64,000 nt of DNA, taken from NCBI RefSeq assembly GCF_014648055.1, contig NZ_BMQJ01000015.1:1-64000 (forward strand). Reading direction: 5' to 3'. The stretch comes from Streptosporangium pseudovulgare. GTDB lineage: Bacteria; Actinomycetota; Actinomycetes; Streptosporangiales; Streptosporangiaceae. The notes beneath the pieces were generated by a model that had not been told where the DNA came from, did not search any database, and saw only the letters and a list, made by a program, of their open reading frames with translations. Of the stretch, positions 15,763 to 24,187 are shown in pieces. Made by a program: the position numbers and the translations under genes. Within the stretch, counting starts at the first letter, position 1. Each line of letters opens with the position of its first letter.

Positions 15763-18023
15763 GGCCGCGCGGGGCGCCGCGGCCCCGGGACAGGGCGCCG
15801 GCGGACAGGGTGATGGAGTTCTTCGGGTGGTTCGGCGGGGCCACCGTCATCGAGATCTTCTTCAACACCTTCCTGGACGTGGTCCCCCGGTGGGTGGCGT
15901 TCGCCGGGGGGATGGCGCTGTACGGCGTGGTGTCCGTCGTGCGGCGGCTGCGCCGGCCCAAGCCGCTCCCGTCGCCGAAGGCGCAGCCCCGGGGCCTCCC
16001 CGCGCCCGTCGAGCCGCTGTTCGGACGGGACGCGGAGATCGCCGAGGTGACCGGCAGGGCGGGGGAGCACCGGACGGTCGTCGTGCGGGGGGTGGCCGGG
16101 ATCGGCACCAGCGCCCTGGCCGTCGCCGCCGGGTGGGCCCTGGTGCCCGACCCCGAGCGCCAGCACTACGTGGACCTGCGGGGACAGAACCGGTCCAGTC
16201 CGGAGAGCAGGCGAAGCGTGGCCGAGCGCGTGCTGCGCACGCTCGGCCGTCCGCTGGAGACGGCGACGAGCCTGGAGGCGGCGGCGCGGGAGGTGGCCGC
16301 CGCCCTCCGGGACCCCGGCCACCTGCTGCTCCTCGACAACGTCTCCCGGTGGCGGCAGGTCGGCTGGCTTCCGCGCGACGTACCGGAAAGCATGATCATC
16401 ATCGCGGGCGCCCTCGACGCGGACGCGGACGACCCGCTCCCGGGGGACGTGGCGGTCGTCCGGCTCGGCCCCCTGGAACCCGCCGACGGCGTGGCGCTGC
16501 TGCGCTCGATGGTCCCGGACGCGTGGATCGAGGCCGACCCGGCGGCGACGCGGGAGCTGGCCGTCCGGTTCCTGGGCACCCCCGAGACCGCGGTCGGGAT
16601 CGGCCGCTGGCTCGTCGACAACCCGATGGTCCCGATCGCGACGCTGGTGACCGATCTGGCGGGGCAGGGAGCCCACGACCTCGCCCTCCAGCGAGTGCTC
16701 GGCATGCGGGTGGCGCGGATGAACGCGGCGGCGCGGCGGTTGCTGGCGCTGCTGGCGCACGCGCCGGTCGCCGAGCTCGGCATCGACGAGATCGTCGCGC
16801 TCACCGGCCGGCCGGAACGCGACGCCGCCCAGGCCATGGAGGAGCTGTGCCGGCACGGCCTGGTGGACAAGGTGCGGGAGTCGCGGTACCGGGTGACGGA
16901 CTCCGCCCGCCCCGCCGTACGGGCGCCGGAGGGCCGGGAGCGGGCGGCGTGGCAGGACCTGGCCGAACACCTCGCCGACCGGGCCGACTCCTTCGTCGAA
17001 CGGCTTCCCGCGAAGGACGCCCGCGACTGGTTCGCCCTGGAGGACAGAACGCTGCTGCAGATGCTGGGAGAGTACCGGCCCAACCGGGGCAAGGGCGGTC
17101 CCCTGTGGCGGATCGCGGACGCCCTGGAGGCGTGGTTCGCCTTCGAGCAGCGCACCGAGGAGCGGCGGGAGACCGCCCTGGCCCTGGCGAAGGCGGCATC
17201 GAACCTGGGGAACCAGGCGGTCCAGGCGACCGCCGAGCTGCGGCTGTGCCTGATCGCCCTGATGCTCGGTGACCCCGGCGCCGCCGAGCGGCATCTCGGC
17301 CGGGCCGAACGGCTGCTGACGGACCCGGATTCCTGGCCCGCCCAGCTGCACCTGGCGCGCGCGGTGACGCTGCTGGCCAGGGGCGACGAGTACACCGCGG
17401 TGGAGTCGTCACTGGTGCGGTACGGCCAGGCCCTGCCCGGCGGGGACGTCACCGGCCGGGCGGTCCTGCGGCTCGACATGGCCGTCCTGCATGTGCGCTG
17501 GGGGCAGGTCTGCGACTCCCAGGGGCGGAGGAAGGAGGCGCGGCACCTGTACGAGGGGGCGGAGGAGCTGCTCATGCGGGCCCTCGGCGGCCCCGCGTCC
17601 GCGGGTGACACGCACGTCGAGGCGCACGTCGAGGCGCACGTCCGGGAGGTCCTCGCGCTCGTCCACCGGTACCAGGGTCAGGAGGACGAGGCCCTGGAGG
17701 GCTGGGCGAGGGCCGCCGAGCTGTACGAACGGTCCGGCGACGGGTCCGGCCGGCTCCGCTGCCAGGTGCACCGGGCGGCGGCGCTCCCCGGGAAACGGCA
17801 TGAGGAGGCCGCCGGGCTGCTGCGTTCGGCGCTGCGGCGGCTGCCGCCGACCGGGGTCACCACCGCGCTGGCGAACCTGCACCTCGCCCGGCTCGACCCC
17901 GCGGGAGCGCCCGAGCGGCGCGGGGCGGGGCTGGCGGCGCTGGCGCCGTGGAACGGGATCTCCGAGCCGCTCCAGGTGGCCGAGATCCGGCGGCGGCTGG
18001 AGCGCCTGCCGTCCTCTCCCTGA
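15759..18023 (+). CDS. Membrane-anchored STAND (NB-ARC/AfsR-like) protein with altered Walker A and TPR-like repeats
   Basis: A 754-residue protein coupled to the permease by an ATGA overlap. A hydrophobic N-terminal region (about 19-62) suggests membrane attachment. Residues 88-330 resemble the AfsR/SARP-type NB-ARC domain: LFGRDAEIAEV, a P-loop reading VRGVAGIGTSALA and a Walker B LLLLDN with Asp193. Thr117 stands where the catalytic Lys should be, and the GLPLAL-type motif has become FLGTPETAVGIG. A winged-helix-like segment (about 325-385) and a helical TPR-like region to the C-terminus follow. STAND proteins act as signal-controlled switches or scaffolds; here ATP hydrolysis is doubtful. 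The coupling to a transporter-like operon suggests it receives the solute signal. Confidence 0.72.
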   Translation: MRPRGAPRPRDRAPADRVMEFFGWFGGATVIEIFFNTFLDVVPRWVAFAGGMALYGVVSVVRRLRRPKPLPSPKAQPRGLPAPVEPLFGRDAEIAEVTGRAGEHRTVVVRGVAGIGTSALAVAAGWALVPDPERQHYVDLRGQNRSSPESRRSVAERVLRTLGRPLETATSLEAAAREVAAALRDPGHLLLLDNVSRWRQVGWLPRDVPESMIIIAGALDADADDPLPGDVAVVRLGPLEPADGVALLRSMVPDAWIEADPAATRELAVRFLGTPETAVGIGRWLVDNPMVPIATLVTDLAGQGAHDLALQRVLGMRVARMNAAARRLLALLAHAPVAELGIDEIVALTGRPERDAAQAMEELCRHGLVDKVRESRYRVTDSARPAVRAPEGRERAAWQDLAEHLADRADSFVERLPAKDARDWFALEDRTLLQMLGEYRPNRGKGGPLWRIADALEAWFAFEQRTEERRETALALAKAASNLGNQAVQATAELRLCLIALMLGDPGAAERHLGRAERLLTDPDSWPAQLHLARAVTLLARGDEYTAVESSLVRYGQALPGGDVTGRAVLRLDMAVLHVRWGQVCDSQGRRKEARHLYEGAEELLMRALGGPASAGDTHVEAHVEAHVREVLALVHRYQGQEDEALEGWARAAELYERSGDGSGRLRCQVHRAAALPGKRHEEAAGLLRSALRRLPPTGVTTALANLHLARLDPAGAPERRGAGLAALAPWNGISEPLQVAEIRRRLERLPSSP

Positions 18024-18170
18024 GAGGCGGCGGCCGGGGCCGCCCGCGAGGCCCGGCGGGGACGGGGGCCACGGCGTCGGGCGAGGCCGTTTCGGCCACC
18101 CGTGAAACATTCCGGCCTGACGCGACAAGTAGGGGTGACCGCAAGAGACCCGGAAACCGTCTGGACACCG

Positions 18171-19607
18171 ATGTCATTCGCCTCCCCCCTGTTCCTCTGG
18201 TTCTTCATGCCGGTCACGCTGCTGGCCTACCTGCTGTTCCCGCCGCGCCACCGCAACGCGGTCGTCGCCGTGGCCAGCCTGTCCTTCTACGCCTGGGGCG
18301 CCGGAGCGCACACCCCGCTGCTGCTGTCGGCCATCGCCGTCAACTACGGGGCCGGCCTCGCGCTCGGCGGGGCGCGGCTGCGGGACCGGCCCCGGGCCCG
18401 CCGCGGTGTGCTGCTGGCCGCCGCCGGGTGGAACGTGGCGGTGCTCGCGGTGTGGAAGTACGCCGGTTTCGCCACCGAGCAGATCGATGTCCTGGCGGGC
18501 GCGCTGGGGCTGGGCCACAGCCCGATCGTGACCCTGGCCCTGCCGGTCGGGATATCGTTCTTCACCTTCCACCACCTCTCGTACGTGGTGGACGTCTACC
18601 GCGGCAGCACGCCCGCCCAGCGAAGCCCCGTCCGGTTCATCACCTACATCGCGATGTTCCCCCAGCTCGTCGCCGGGCCGATCGTCCGCTACCGCGAGAT
18701 CTCCGGGCAGCTCGGCGAGGTCCCCCGGGACCGCCTCGGCGACCTCGCCGCGGGCTTCCCCCGCTTCGCCCTGGGCCTGGCCAAGAAGGTGATCGTCGCC
18801 GACTCGCTCGCCGCCGTCGCGGACGCGGCGTTCACGCACGCCGGCGGTCCCGTCAACACCCCGACGGCGTGGCTGGGTGCGTCGGCCTACACCCTGCAGA
18901 TCTACTTCGACTTCTCCGGCTACTCGGACATGGCCGTCGGACTGGGCCTGATGTTCGGGTTCCGGCTCCCGGAGAACTTCGACCGGCCGTACTCGGCGTA
19001 CTCCGTCACCGACTTCTGGCGGCGCTGGCACATGTCGCTGTCCCGCTGGTTCCGCGACTACGTCTACATCCCGCTGGGCGGCAACCGCGGCGGCGCGGCG
19101 AAGACCCACCGTAACCTGCTGGCCGTCTTCGTGCTCTGCGGCTTCTGGCACGGCGCCGACTGGACCTTCCTGGTGTGGGGGCTGTACCACGGCGCCCTGC
19201 TGGTGGCCGAACGGCTGCTCGGCTGGGATCGCCCGCCGGGCGGCGTCCCCGCCCTGGTGCTGCGCCGCGGCGTGACCCTGCTGCTGGTCGTGGTCGGCTG
19301 GGTGTTCTTCCGGGCGGAGAGCATGGCCGAGGCGTGGGACATGCTGGGGGCGATGTTCGTCTGGCGGCCGGGTGAGCTCGACGAGTTCGTCGCGTTCGCC
19401 GCCAACCACCAGCGGATGGCCGTCTTCGCGCTGGCGCTGGTCGTGGTGGGGCTGCCGGCCTCGCCGGCGCTCGGTCCGCTGATCCAGGCGGGGCGGGGAC
19501 GGATGGCACGGCCGGCACGCGCCGCGGTGACGTGGGTGGCCGCTCCCTACGCGGCGACGCTCGTCGCCGCCGGCACCTTCAGCCCCTTCCTGTACTACCG
19601 GTTCTGA
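18171..19607 (+). CDS. MBOAT family O-acyltransferase (AlgI/DltB-like)
   Basis: A 478-residue polytopic membrane protein that moves acyl (usually acetyl) groups across the membrane for polymer O-acylation. The N-terminus MSFASPLFLWFF is typical of AlgI. The conserved blocks WRRWHMSLSRWFRDYVYIP and the GFWHGADWTFLVWGLYHG segment with the catalytic His are present. The start at 18171 is chosen by similarity; upstream in-frame GTG codons would add non-conserved sequence, and no strong ribosome site is seen. The next gene encodes an SGNH partner, the usual AlgI-AlgJ/X pairing. The acceptor polymer (wall glycopolymer, polysaccharide) is unknown. Confidence 0.9.
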   Translation: MSFASPLFLWFFMPVTLLAYLLFPPRHRNAVVAVASLSFYAWGAGAHTPLLLSAIAVNYGAGLALGGARLRDRPRARRGVLLAAAGWNVAVLAVWKYAGFATEQIDVLAGALGLGHSPIVTLALPVGISFFTFHHLSYVVDVYRGSTPAQRSPVRFITYIAMFPQLVAGPIVRYREISGQLGEVPRDRLGDLAAGFPRFALGLAKKVIVADSLAAVADAAFTHAGGPVNTPTAWLGASAYTLQIYFDFSGYSDMAVGLGLMFGFRLPENFDRPYSAYSVTDFWRRWHMSLSRWFRDYVYIPLGGNRGGAAKTHRNLLAVFVLCGFWHGADWTFLVWGLYHGALLVAERLLGWDRPPGGVPALVLRRGVTLLLVVVGWVFFRAESMAEAWDMLGAMFVWRPGELDEFVAFAANHQRMAVFALALVVVGLPASPALGPLIQAGRGRMARPARAAVTWVAAPYAATLVAAGTFSPFLYYRF

Positions 19608-19638
19608 CGTTCCGGCGAGTTTCCGAGTGAGGACACCG

Positions 19639-20856
19639 ATGATCGCTGTACGGACCGAACCCGTGCCGTCCGAGAGGGAGCGCCGTCCGGCGGCGCGGCG
19701 GCCGATGACGCGGCGACCGATGACGCGGCGACCGATGGCGTTACTGGCCGCGGTGCTGTTCTTCGCCGGTCCCGCCCTGGCCTTCGCCGCGGGCGACCGG
19801 GCGGTGGAGATCGAGAACCGGAGGCTGCCGGAGTTCCCGGCGCTGTCGCGCGGCTGGGACGCCGTTCCGGAGGTGGAGGCGTGGGCGACGGCCCACCTGC
19901 CGCTGCGGCGGTACGCGGTCCGCGGCAACGCCGCCCTGTCGGAGTTCCTGTTCGGGGAGGCGCCGTCGTACGGCACGGCGGACGCGTCGGGCTATCCGCG
20001 GGTGATCGAGGGGCGCGAGGGCTGGCTCTACTTCGGCGACGACGTGACGGAGGCGTGCCGGCCGCGCCGGCCGGTCGGCGAGACCCTGGACCGCCTGCGC
20101 CGCCTGGCCGGGATCGTACGGGGATCCGGCAGGCGGTTCGTGTTCACCGTGGCCCCCGACAAGACCACGGTCAGCCCGGACCGGCTGCCGGAGCGCTTCC
20201 CCGGCCGGGACTGCCTCCGGGAACGCAAGCGGGAGTTCTGGGCGGCGCTGCGGGCGGCGAACCTGCCCGGTTACGTGGATCTCCGGCTCCCGCTGGAGCG
20301 GGCGCAGCGGGAGTCCGGCACGCCGGCGTACTGGCGGACCGACAGCCACTGGAACGAGCGTTCCGCCGGACTGTACGGCGCGGAGCTGGCCCGGGCGCTC
20401 CAGCCCGGCCTGTCCCGGGACACCCGGCTGGTGAAGGACGGGCGGGCGCCGCGAAACGGCGATCTCGGCGGGCTGCTGGGCATCCCCGTCGAGGAGACCG
20501 TCGACCGGTGGCGGCTGGTCCGGGACGGCGTGCGGCGGGTCCGGCAGGACGACCGCGAACTGCCCGTGTCGTTCGGCGCCGTCAACGCCTCGGACCGGGC
20601 GCCGCTGTTCCGGCCCCGGACCCTGCTCATCGGGGACTCCTTCACCCGCAATTCGCTGCCGTGGGTGCTGCCGTACTTCGCCGACGTCACCTACCTGCGC
20701 GACGACGCACCCGCCACGGCGGGGCCGGACCGCGTCGCGGACAAGGTGGCCCGGAGCGAGACGGTGGTGCTGGAGATCGTGGAGCGTCACCTCGTGGGCG
20801 GCCGCGCCGAGATGCTGGACGACGCCGTGCTGGCCGCTCTGGAGCGGGCGCTCTGA
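19639..20856 (+). CDS. AlgX/AlgJ-like SGNH O-acetyltransferase
   Basis: A 405-residue protein with one N-terminal signal anchor (about 34-52) and an extracytoplasmic SGNH-like domain. The catalytic signature of the AlgX/AlgJ group is visible: the Asp-His pair in TDSHWNERSA and the Ser in LLIGDSFTRN. The cytoplasmic N-terminus contains RRPMT repeated three times, from a 15-bp tandem DNA repeat at 19695-19739. The ATG at 19639 follows GAGG by six bases. It lies 31 bp after the MBOAT gene. The pair probably O-acetylates an extracellular or wall-linked glycan; the MBOAT would supply the acyl group. Confidence 0.85.
   Translation: MIAVRTEPVPSERERRPAARRPMTRRPMTRRPMALLAAVLFFAGPALAFAAGDRAVEIENRRLPEFPALSRGWDAVPEVEAWATAHLPLRRYAVRGNAALSEFLFGEAPSYGTADASGYPRVIEGREGWLYFGDDVTEACRPRRPVGETLDRLRRLAGIVRGSGRRFVFTVAPDKTTVSPDRLPERFPGRDCLRERKREFWAALRAANLPGYVDLRLPLERAQRESGTPAYWRTDSHWNERSAGLYGAELARALQPGLSRDTRLVKDGRAPRNGDLGGLLGIPVEETVDRWRLVRDGVRRVRQDDRELPVSFGAVNASDRAPLFRPRTLLIGDSFTRNSLPWVLPYFADVTYLRDDAPATAGPDRVADKVARSETVVLEIVERHLVGGRAEMLDDAVLAALERAL
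19695..19739 (+). repeat. 15-bp tandem repeat, three copies, inside the SGNH gene
   Basis: The unit GCGGCGACCGATGAC occurs three times in a row with one or two changes and encodes three RRPM-type pentapeptides in the cytoplasmic N-terminus. The copy number may vary between strains. Confidence 0.75.
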
Positions 20857-20892
20857 ACGGCCCGGCCGGGGGCCGGGCCGTTCAGAGCGCCC
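20846..20892. terminator. Perfect 22-bp hairpin spanning both stop codons of convergent genes
   Basis: Arms 20846-20867 and 20871-20892 are exact reverse complements with a 3-base GGG loop. The stem includes the stop codons and final Ala-Leu codons of both the SGNH gene (plus) and the penicillin-binding protein gene (minus). This is a compact bidirectional terminator. Confidence 0.85.
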
Positions 20893-22510
20893 TGAGGAAC
20901 CGGGCGGCGATGGGCGCGGCCACCGCGCCGCCACCACCGCCGTGCCGGACGAACACCGCGAAGGCCACCGAGTCGCGGTAGCCGACGAACCAGGCGTGCG
21001 ACGCCCCGTCGCCCACCTCGGCGGTGCCCGTCTTGCCGGCCGTGCCGGGGGGCAGGCCGGCCCGCGCGGCGGTGCCCTCGGTGACCACGGCCGCCATCAT
21101 CGCGCGCAGCGCGGCGGCCACGCCGTCGTCGAGCGGGACGGCGGCCGGCAGACCGGGGGCCGGCCGGTCCGTCATGACGGCGGGCTGCCACACGCCGCTC
21201 GCCGCGGCGGCGGCGACCTCCGCCATGCACAGCGGGCTGGCCAGCACCGAGTTCTGGCCGATGGCGTCGGTGGTGAGCTCGTCCCGGGTCTCGCCCCGGC
21301 CGATCCGGCACGTGCTCAGGCCGGGCTTGACCCGGAAGCCGAACCGGTCGGCGGCCTCGGCGGCCAGCCGTCCGTCGCCCAGCCGCTCGTAGGTCTGCTG
21401 GGCGAACGTCGTGTTGCACGAGAACGCGAAGGCCGCGGTGAGGGTCACCGTGCCGTGGTCGACGCCGCCGTCGTTGCTGAAGGTCTTGCCGTTGGGGACG
21501 GTGTAGGCCGCCGGGCACGGCAGCGGCGTGTCCGGGGTGAGGCCGCCGCGCAGCAGCGCGGCGGCGGTGACGATCTTGAAGGTCGAGCCGGGCGGGTAGA
21601 GGCCGGTGAACGCGGCCTGGCCTTCGTCCAGGGTGTCGGCCACCGCGAGCACCTGGCGGCTCCGGACGTCGAGGGCCACGATCGCGGCGGGCCGGTCGAC
21701 GCCGTCCAGGGCCCGGGCCGCGGCGGCCTGCACCGGCCGGGAGATCGTGCTGCGCCTGCCGTCCAGCGGGGGCACCGGGGCGGCCAGCAGTTCGCGGCCC
21801 GAGGGCCGCTCCACCAGGGCGGGCACCGTCACCGTGCCCTCCAGCCCGGAGACGTAGCGGTCGGCCCTGCTGCGCCTGGGGAACGGCTCGCCCTCCCGGG
21901 TGAGGGTGGCGGGCCGGCGGAACGCGGTCTCGGTGCGCTGGACGGAGCCGCCGTCCCTGAGCGACGGGTGCATCGTCTCGGGGGTCCACATCACCTTCCA
22001 GGCGTCGTCCCGCCGCGTCAGGTGAAGCACCGAGGCGAACTCCCAGGGGTCGTCGAAGCCCTCCATCTGCCGGACCCCGTGGAAGGCGAACTCGGCCGTC
22101 GCCGCGTCCTCGCGCAACGTCTCACCGAGGGTGAGGGACAGCGAGGAGACCCTCAGGTCGCGGTCGAAGCCCAGGTGCCGCCCGGCGAAGTCGGCCGGCG
22201 GGTCGGCGACCAGCGCGGCCATCGCGGTCAGATCCCCGTCCTGCCACGCCTCGACGTACCGCGCCGCCGCCGCCTCGGGGGTGGCCGGGACGGCGGGCGC
22301 CGAGGTCGCCGGGGTCACGGGGGTCGCCGGGGCCGGGGTGGGGGCCTGGCCGGGCGGCTCCTCGTCGGTGAGGGTGATCTCCCTCGTCGGGCCGGGCGAC
22401 CGCGCCGGGGAGGCTCGCCCGGCGTCCGGCGCGGTCAGCAGGCCGTACACGCTGACGACGACGATCGTCACCGCCGTGCCGATCAGCGCCAGAAGCCGTT
22501 TCCTGCGCAT
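20882..22510 (-). CDS. Class B penicillin-binding protein (transpeptidase with NTF2-like N-terminal domain)
   Basis: A 542-residue membrane-anchored D,D-transpeptidase for peptidoglycan cross-linking outside the membrane. One N-terminal membrane helix (about 5-25) and a Pro/Thr-rich spacer to about 78 precede a MecA-type NTF2-like domain (about 79-180), a short PBP-dimer region and the transpeptidase domain. Active-site motifs are Ser309-T-F-Lys312 (PPGSTFKIV), Ser364-Cys-Asn and Lys493-Thr-Gly (AGKTGTAEV). The layout matches PBPs of the PbpA/MecA group common in actinomycetes. It is convergent with the O-acetylation genes; the shared terminator indicates independent transcription. Confidence 0.92.
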   Translation of the reverse strand: MRRKRLLALIGTAVTIVVVSVYGLLTAPDAGRASPARSPGPTREITLTDEEPPGQAPTPAPATPVTPATSAPAVPATPEAAAARYVEAWQDGDLTAMAALVADPPADFAGRHLGFDRDLRVSSLSLTLGETLREDAATAEFAFHGVRQMEGFDDPWEFASVLHLTRRDDAWKVMWTPETMHPSLRDGGSVQRTETAFRRPATLTREGEPFPRRSRADRYVSGLEGTVTVPALVERPSGRELLAAPVPPLDGRRSTISRPVQAAAARALDGVDRPAAIVALDVRSRQVLAVADTLDEGQAAFTGLYPPGSTFKIVTAAALLRGGLTPDTPLPCPAAYTVPNGKTFSNDGGVDHGTVTLTAAFAFSCNTTFAQQTYERLGDGRLAAEAADRFGFRVKPGLSTCRIGRGETRDELTTDAIGQNSVLASPLCMAEVAAAAASGVWQPAVMTDRPAPGLPAAVPLDDGVAAALRAMMAAVVTEGTAARAGLPPGTAGKTGTAEVGDGASHAWFVGYRDSVAFAVFVRHGGGGGAVAAPIAARFLRAL

Positions 22511-22617
22511 GCCTCACCCCCTGGGGTTTCCAGGGGTGTATACCACCGGTGATCCTCCCGGGTCACCCGAACACGCATGAAACGGGCGCTCTCCCCCCGA
22601 TCTGACCCGGCGCGGGG

Positions 22618-23220
22618 TCAGCGCGCGGGGACGGCTCCGCGGGCGGCGGCGACGAACTCGCGGATGAGCCCGGCGTCCTTCATCCCGGGCGCGGTCTCCA
22701 CCCCGCTCGACACGTCCACCCCCCACGGCCGGGCGGCGTCGATCGCCTCGGCCACGTTCGCCGGGTCCAGGCCGCCGGCCAGCATCCACCGGCCGGTGGG
22801 GCGCCCGCGCACCGCGGCCCAGTCCCACGGCTCCCCGGAGCCGGGCCTGGGCGCGTCCACGATGAGCAGGTCCTCGCCGAAGGCGCCACAGTGCGGGTCG
22901 GCGCTCGCCGACCCGGCGCGGACCAGGGTGAGCCCGAGGTCCCGCAGCGCGGCGAAGTCCTCGCGCGGATGGTCGCCGTGCAGCTGTACGGCGCGCACCC
23001 CCGCCTCCAGCGCGGCGGCCCGCACCTCGTCCGGGGACTCCCCGGCGAAGACCGCCACGGTCAGCACGTGCGGCGGCACCGCCGCGGCCAGCTCCCGCGC
23101 CAGGGCGGGGGCGATCCGCCGGGGACTCCGGGTGAGGACGAAGCCGACCGCGTCCGCGCCCGCCTCGACGGCGGCCGCCACATGCCCGGGCTCGCGCAGC
23201 CCGCAGATCTTCACGTACAC
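22618..23220 (-). CDS. trpF: Phosphoribosylanthranilate isomerase
   Basis: A 200-residue (beta/alpha)8 enzyme of tryptophan biosynthesis that converts N-(5'-phosphoribosyl)anthranilate to CdRP. The N-terminal VKICGL carries the catalytic Cys; VQLHGDHP and the catalytic Asp in WGVDVSSGVE are clear, and AGGLDPANVAEAI is the phosphate-binding loop. The start is GTG at 23220 (VYVKICGL); an in-frame GTG three codons upstream is possible, and the ribosome site is weak. No other trp gene is nearby. A dedicated TrpF is of interest because many actinomycetes use the bifunctional PriA instead. Confidence 0.92.
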   Translation of the reverse strand: MYVKICGLREPGHVAAAVEAGADAVGFVLTRSPRRIAPALARELAAAVPPHVLTVAVFAGESPDEVRAAALEAGVRAVQLHGDHPREDFAALRDLGLTLVRAGSASADPHCGAFGEDLLIVDAPRPGSGEPWDWAAVRGRPTGRWMLAGGLDPANVAEAIDAARPWGVDVSSGVETAPGMKDAGLIREFVAAARGAVPAR

Positions 23221-23491
23221 CCTCGGCACCCTAGTACAGCGGTGACGCCCGGCGGCGAGGGCGGACGCCGGACCGGGCCGCGGCGCGCGGCCTCCCGGGG
23301 ACTCCACCCGGCGGCGAGGGGCCGCCCCCTGGGCCGGGAGGCCGGATCCGGTGTCCGGTGTCCGGTTCGCGAGGTGCGGGCCGATCGGCCGGGGACGGCG
23401 AGGATGAACGTCCCTCTCCCCGGGGACCTTCGTCGCTGCCCCCGGCCCGCCCCGGGGCGGCACGATTGAGCCGGACACGAGGAGGTCAGCG

Positions 23492-24160
23492 ATGACGATG
23501 CAGGTGAAGGACATCATGGGCAAGGTGGCCATCGCCGTCCGGCAGGACGCGCCGTTCGCCGAACTGGTCGCCACCATGCAGCGGTTCAAGGTCGGCGCGG
23601 TGACGGTGATCGACGCCGACCGGCGACCGGTGGGCGTGGTGGCGGACGACGACCTCCTGCTCAAGGAGACGACCGGCAACCGGTACGGCGCGGCCCTGTT
23701 CGAGGGCCGCGAGCAGCGCCGGGAACGTCGCAAGGCCGCGGGGACCATCGCGGCCGCGATCATGACCAGCCCGGCGATCACCGTCACGATCGGCACGCCG
23801 GTGCGGGACGCGGCCCGGCTGATGCACACCGCCAGGATCAAGCAGCTCCCGGTGATCGACCCGGTGACCGGCAGGATGGTGGGAACCGTCCACCAGCGCG
23901 ACCTGCTGAAGGTCTTCCTGCGGCCGCCGCAGGACGTCCGGCGGGAGGTCGAGGACGTTCTGGCCGGGCTCGGCGTGCCGGTCGAGGACGTCACCGTGGA
24001 GGTCGAGGCGGGCGTGGTCACGCTGACCGGCCAGGTCCCCCGCAGCTCGCAGGTCGCCGCGGCCTCCGCCGCCGTCCACGAGGTGGACGGGGTGGTGGAC
24101 GTCAGGGGCGACCTGACCTACCAGACGGACGACCTGCTGCTCGTCCCGCCGATGTACTAG
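23492..24160 (+). CDS. CBS-pair and BON domain protein
   Basis: A 222-residue cytoplasmic protein with two CBS motifs (about 8-65 with GAVTVIDADRRPVGVVADDDLL, and 90-150 with IKQLPVIDPVTGRMVGTVHQRDLL). A C-terminal BON domain (about 150-215) contains VTVEVEAGVVTLTGQVPRSS. CBS pairs bind adenosyl ligands and BON domains are thought to bind phospholipid or other partners; the combination is common in actinobacteria and is often linked to stress or dormancy regulons. GAGGAGG lies just upstream of the ATG. The regulated target is unknown. Confidence 0.88.
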   Translation: MTMQVKDIMGKVAIAVRQDAPFAELVATMQRFKVGAVTVIDADRRPVGVVADDDLLLKETTGNRYGAALFEGREQRRERRKAAGTIAAAIMTSPAITVTIGTPVRDAARLMHTARIKQLPVIDPVTGRMVGTVHQRDLLKVFLRPPQDVRREVEDVLAGLGVPVEDVTVEVEAGVVTLTGQVPRSSQVAAASAAVHEVDGVVDVRGDLTYQTDDLLLVPPMY

Positions 24161-24187
24161 GGCGTGTACCGGCGGCAGGGGTTCGCG

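Noticed and set aside
12028..18023. Anti-phage defence island built around the STAND protein.
   Set aside because: No effector domain (nuclease, protease, TIR, pore former) is visible and the P-loop is altered; the tight coupling to a transporter-like operon fits sensing better.
23221..24021. Upstream in-frame extension of trpF.
   Set aside because: It runs antisense to the CBS-BON gene and lacks TrpF similarity; the enzyme starts at VYVKICGL.
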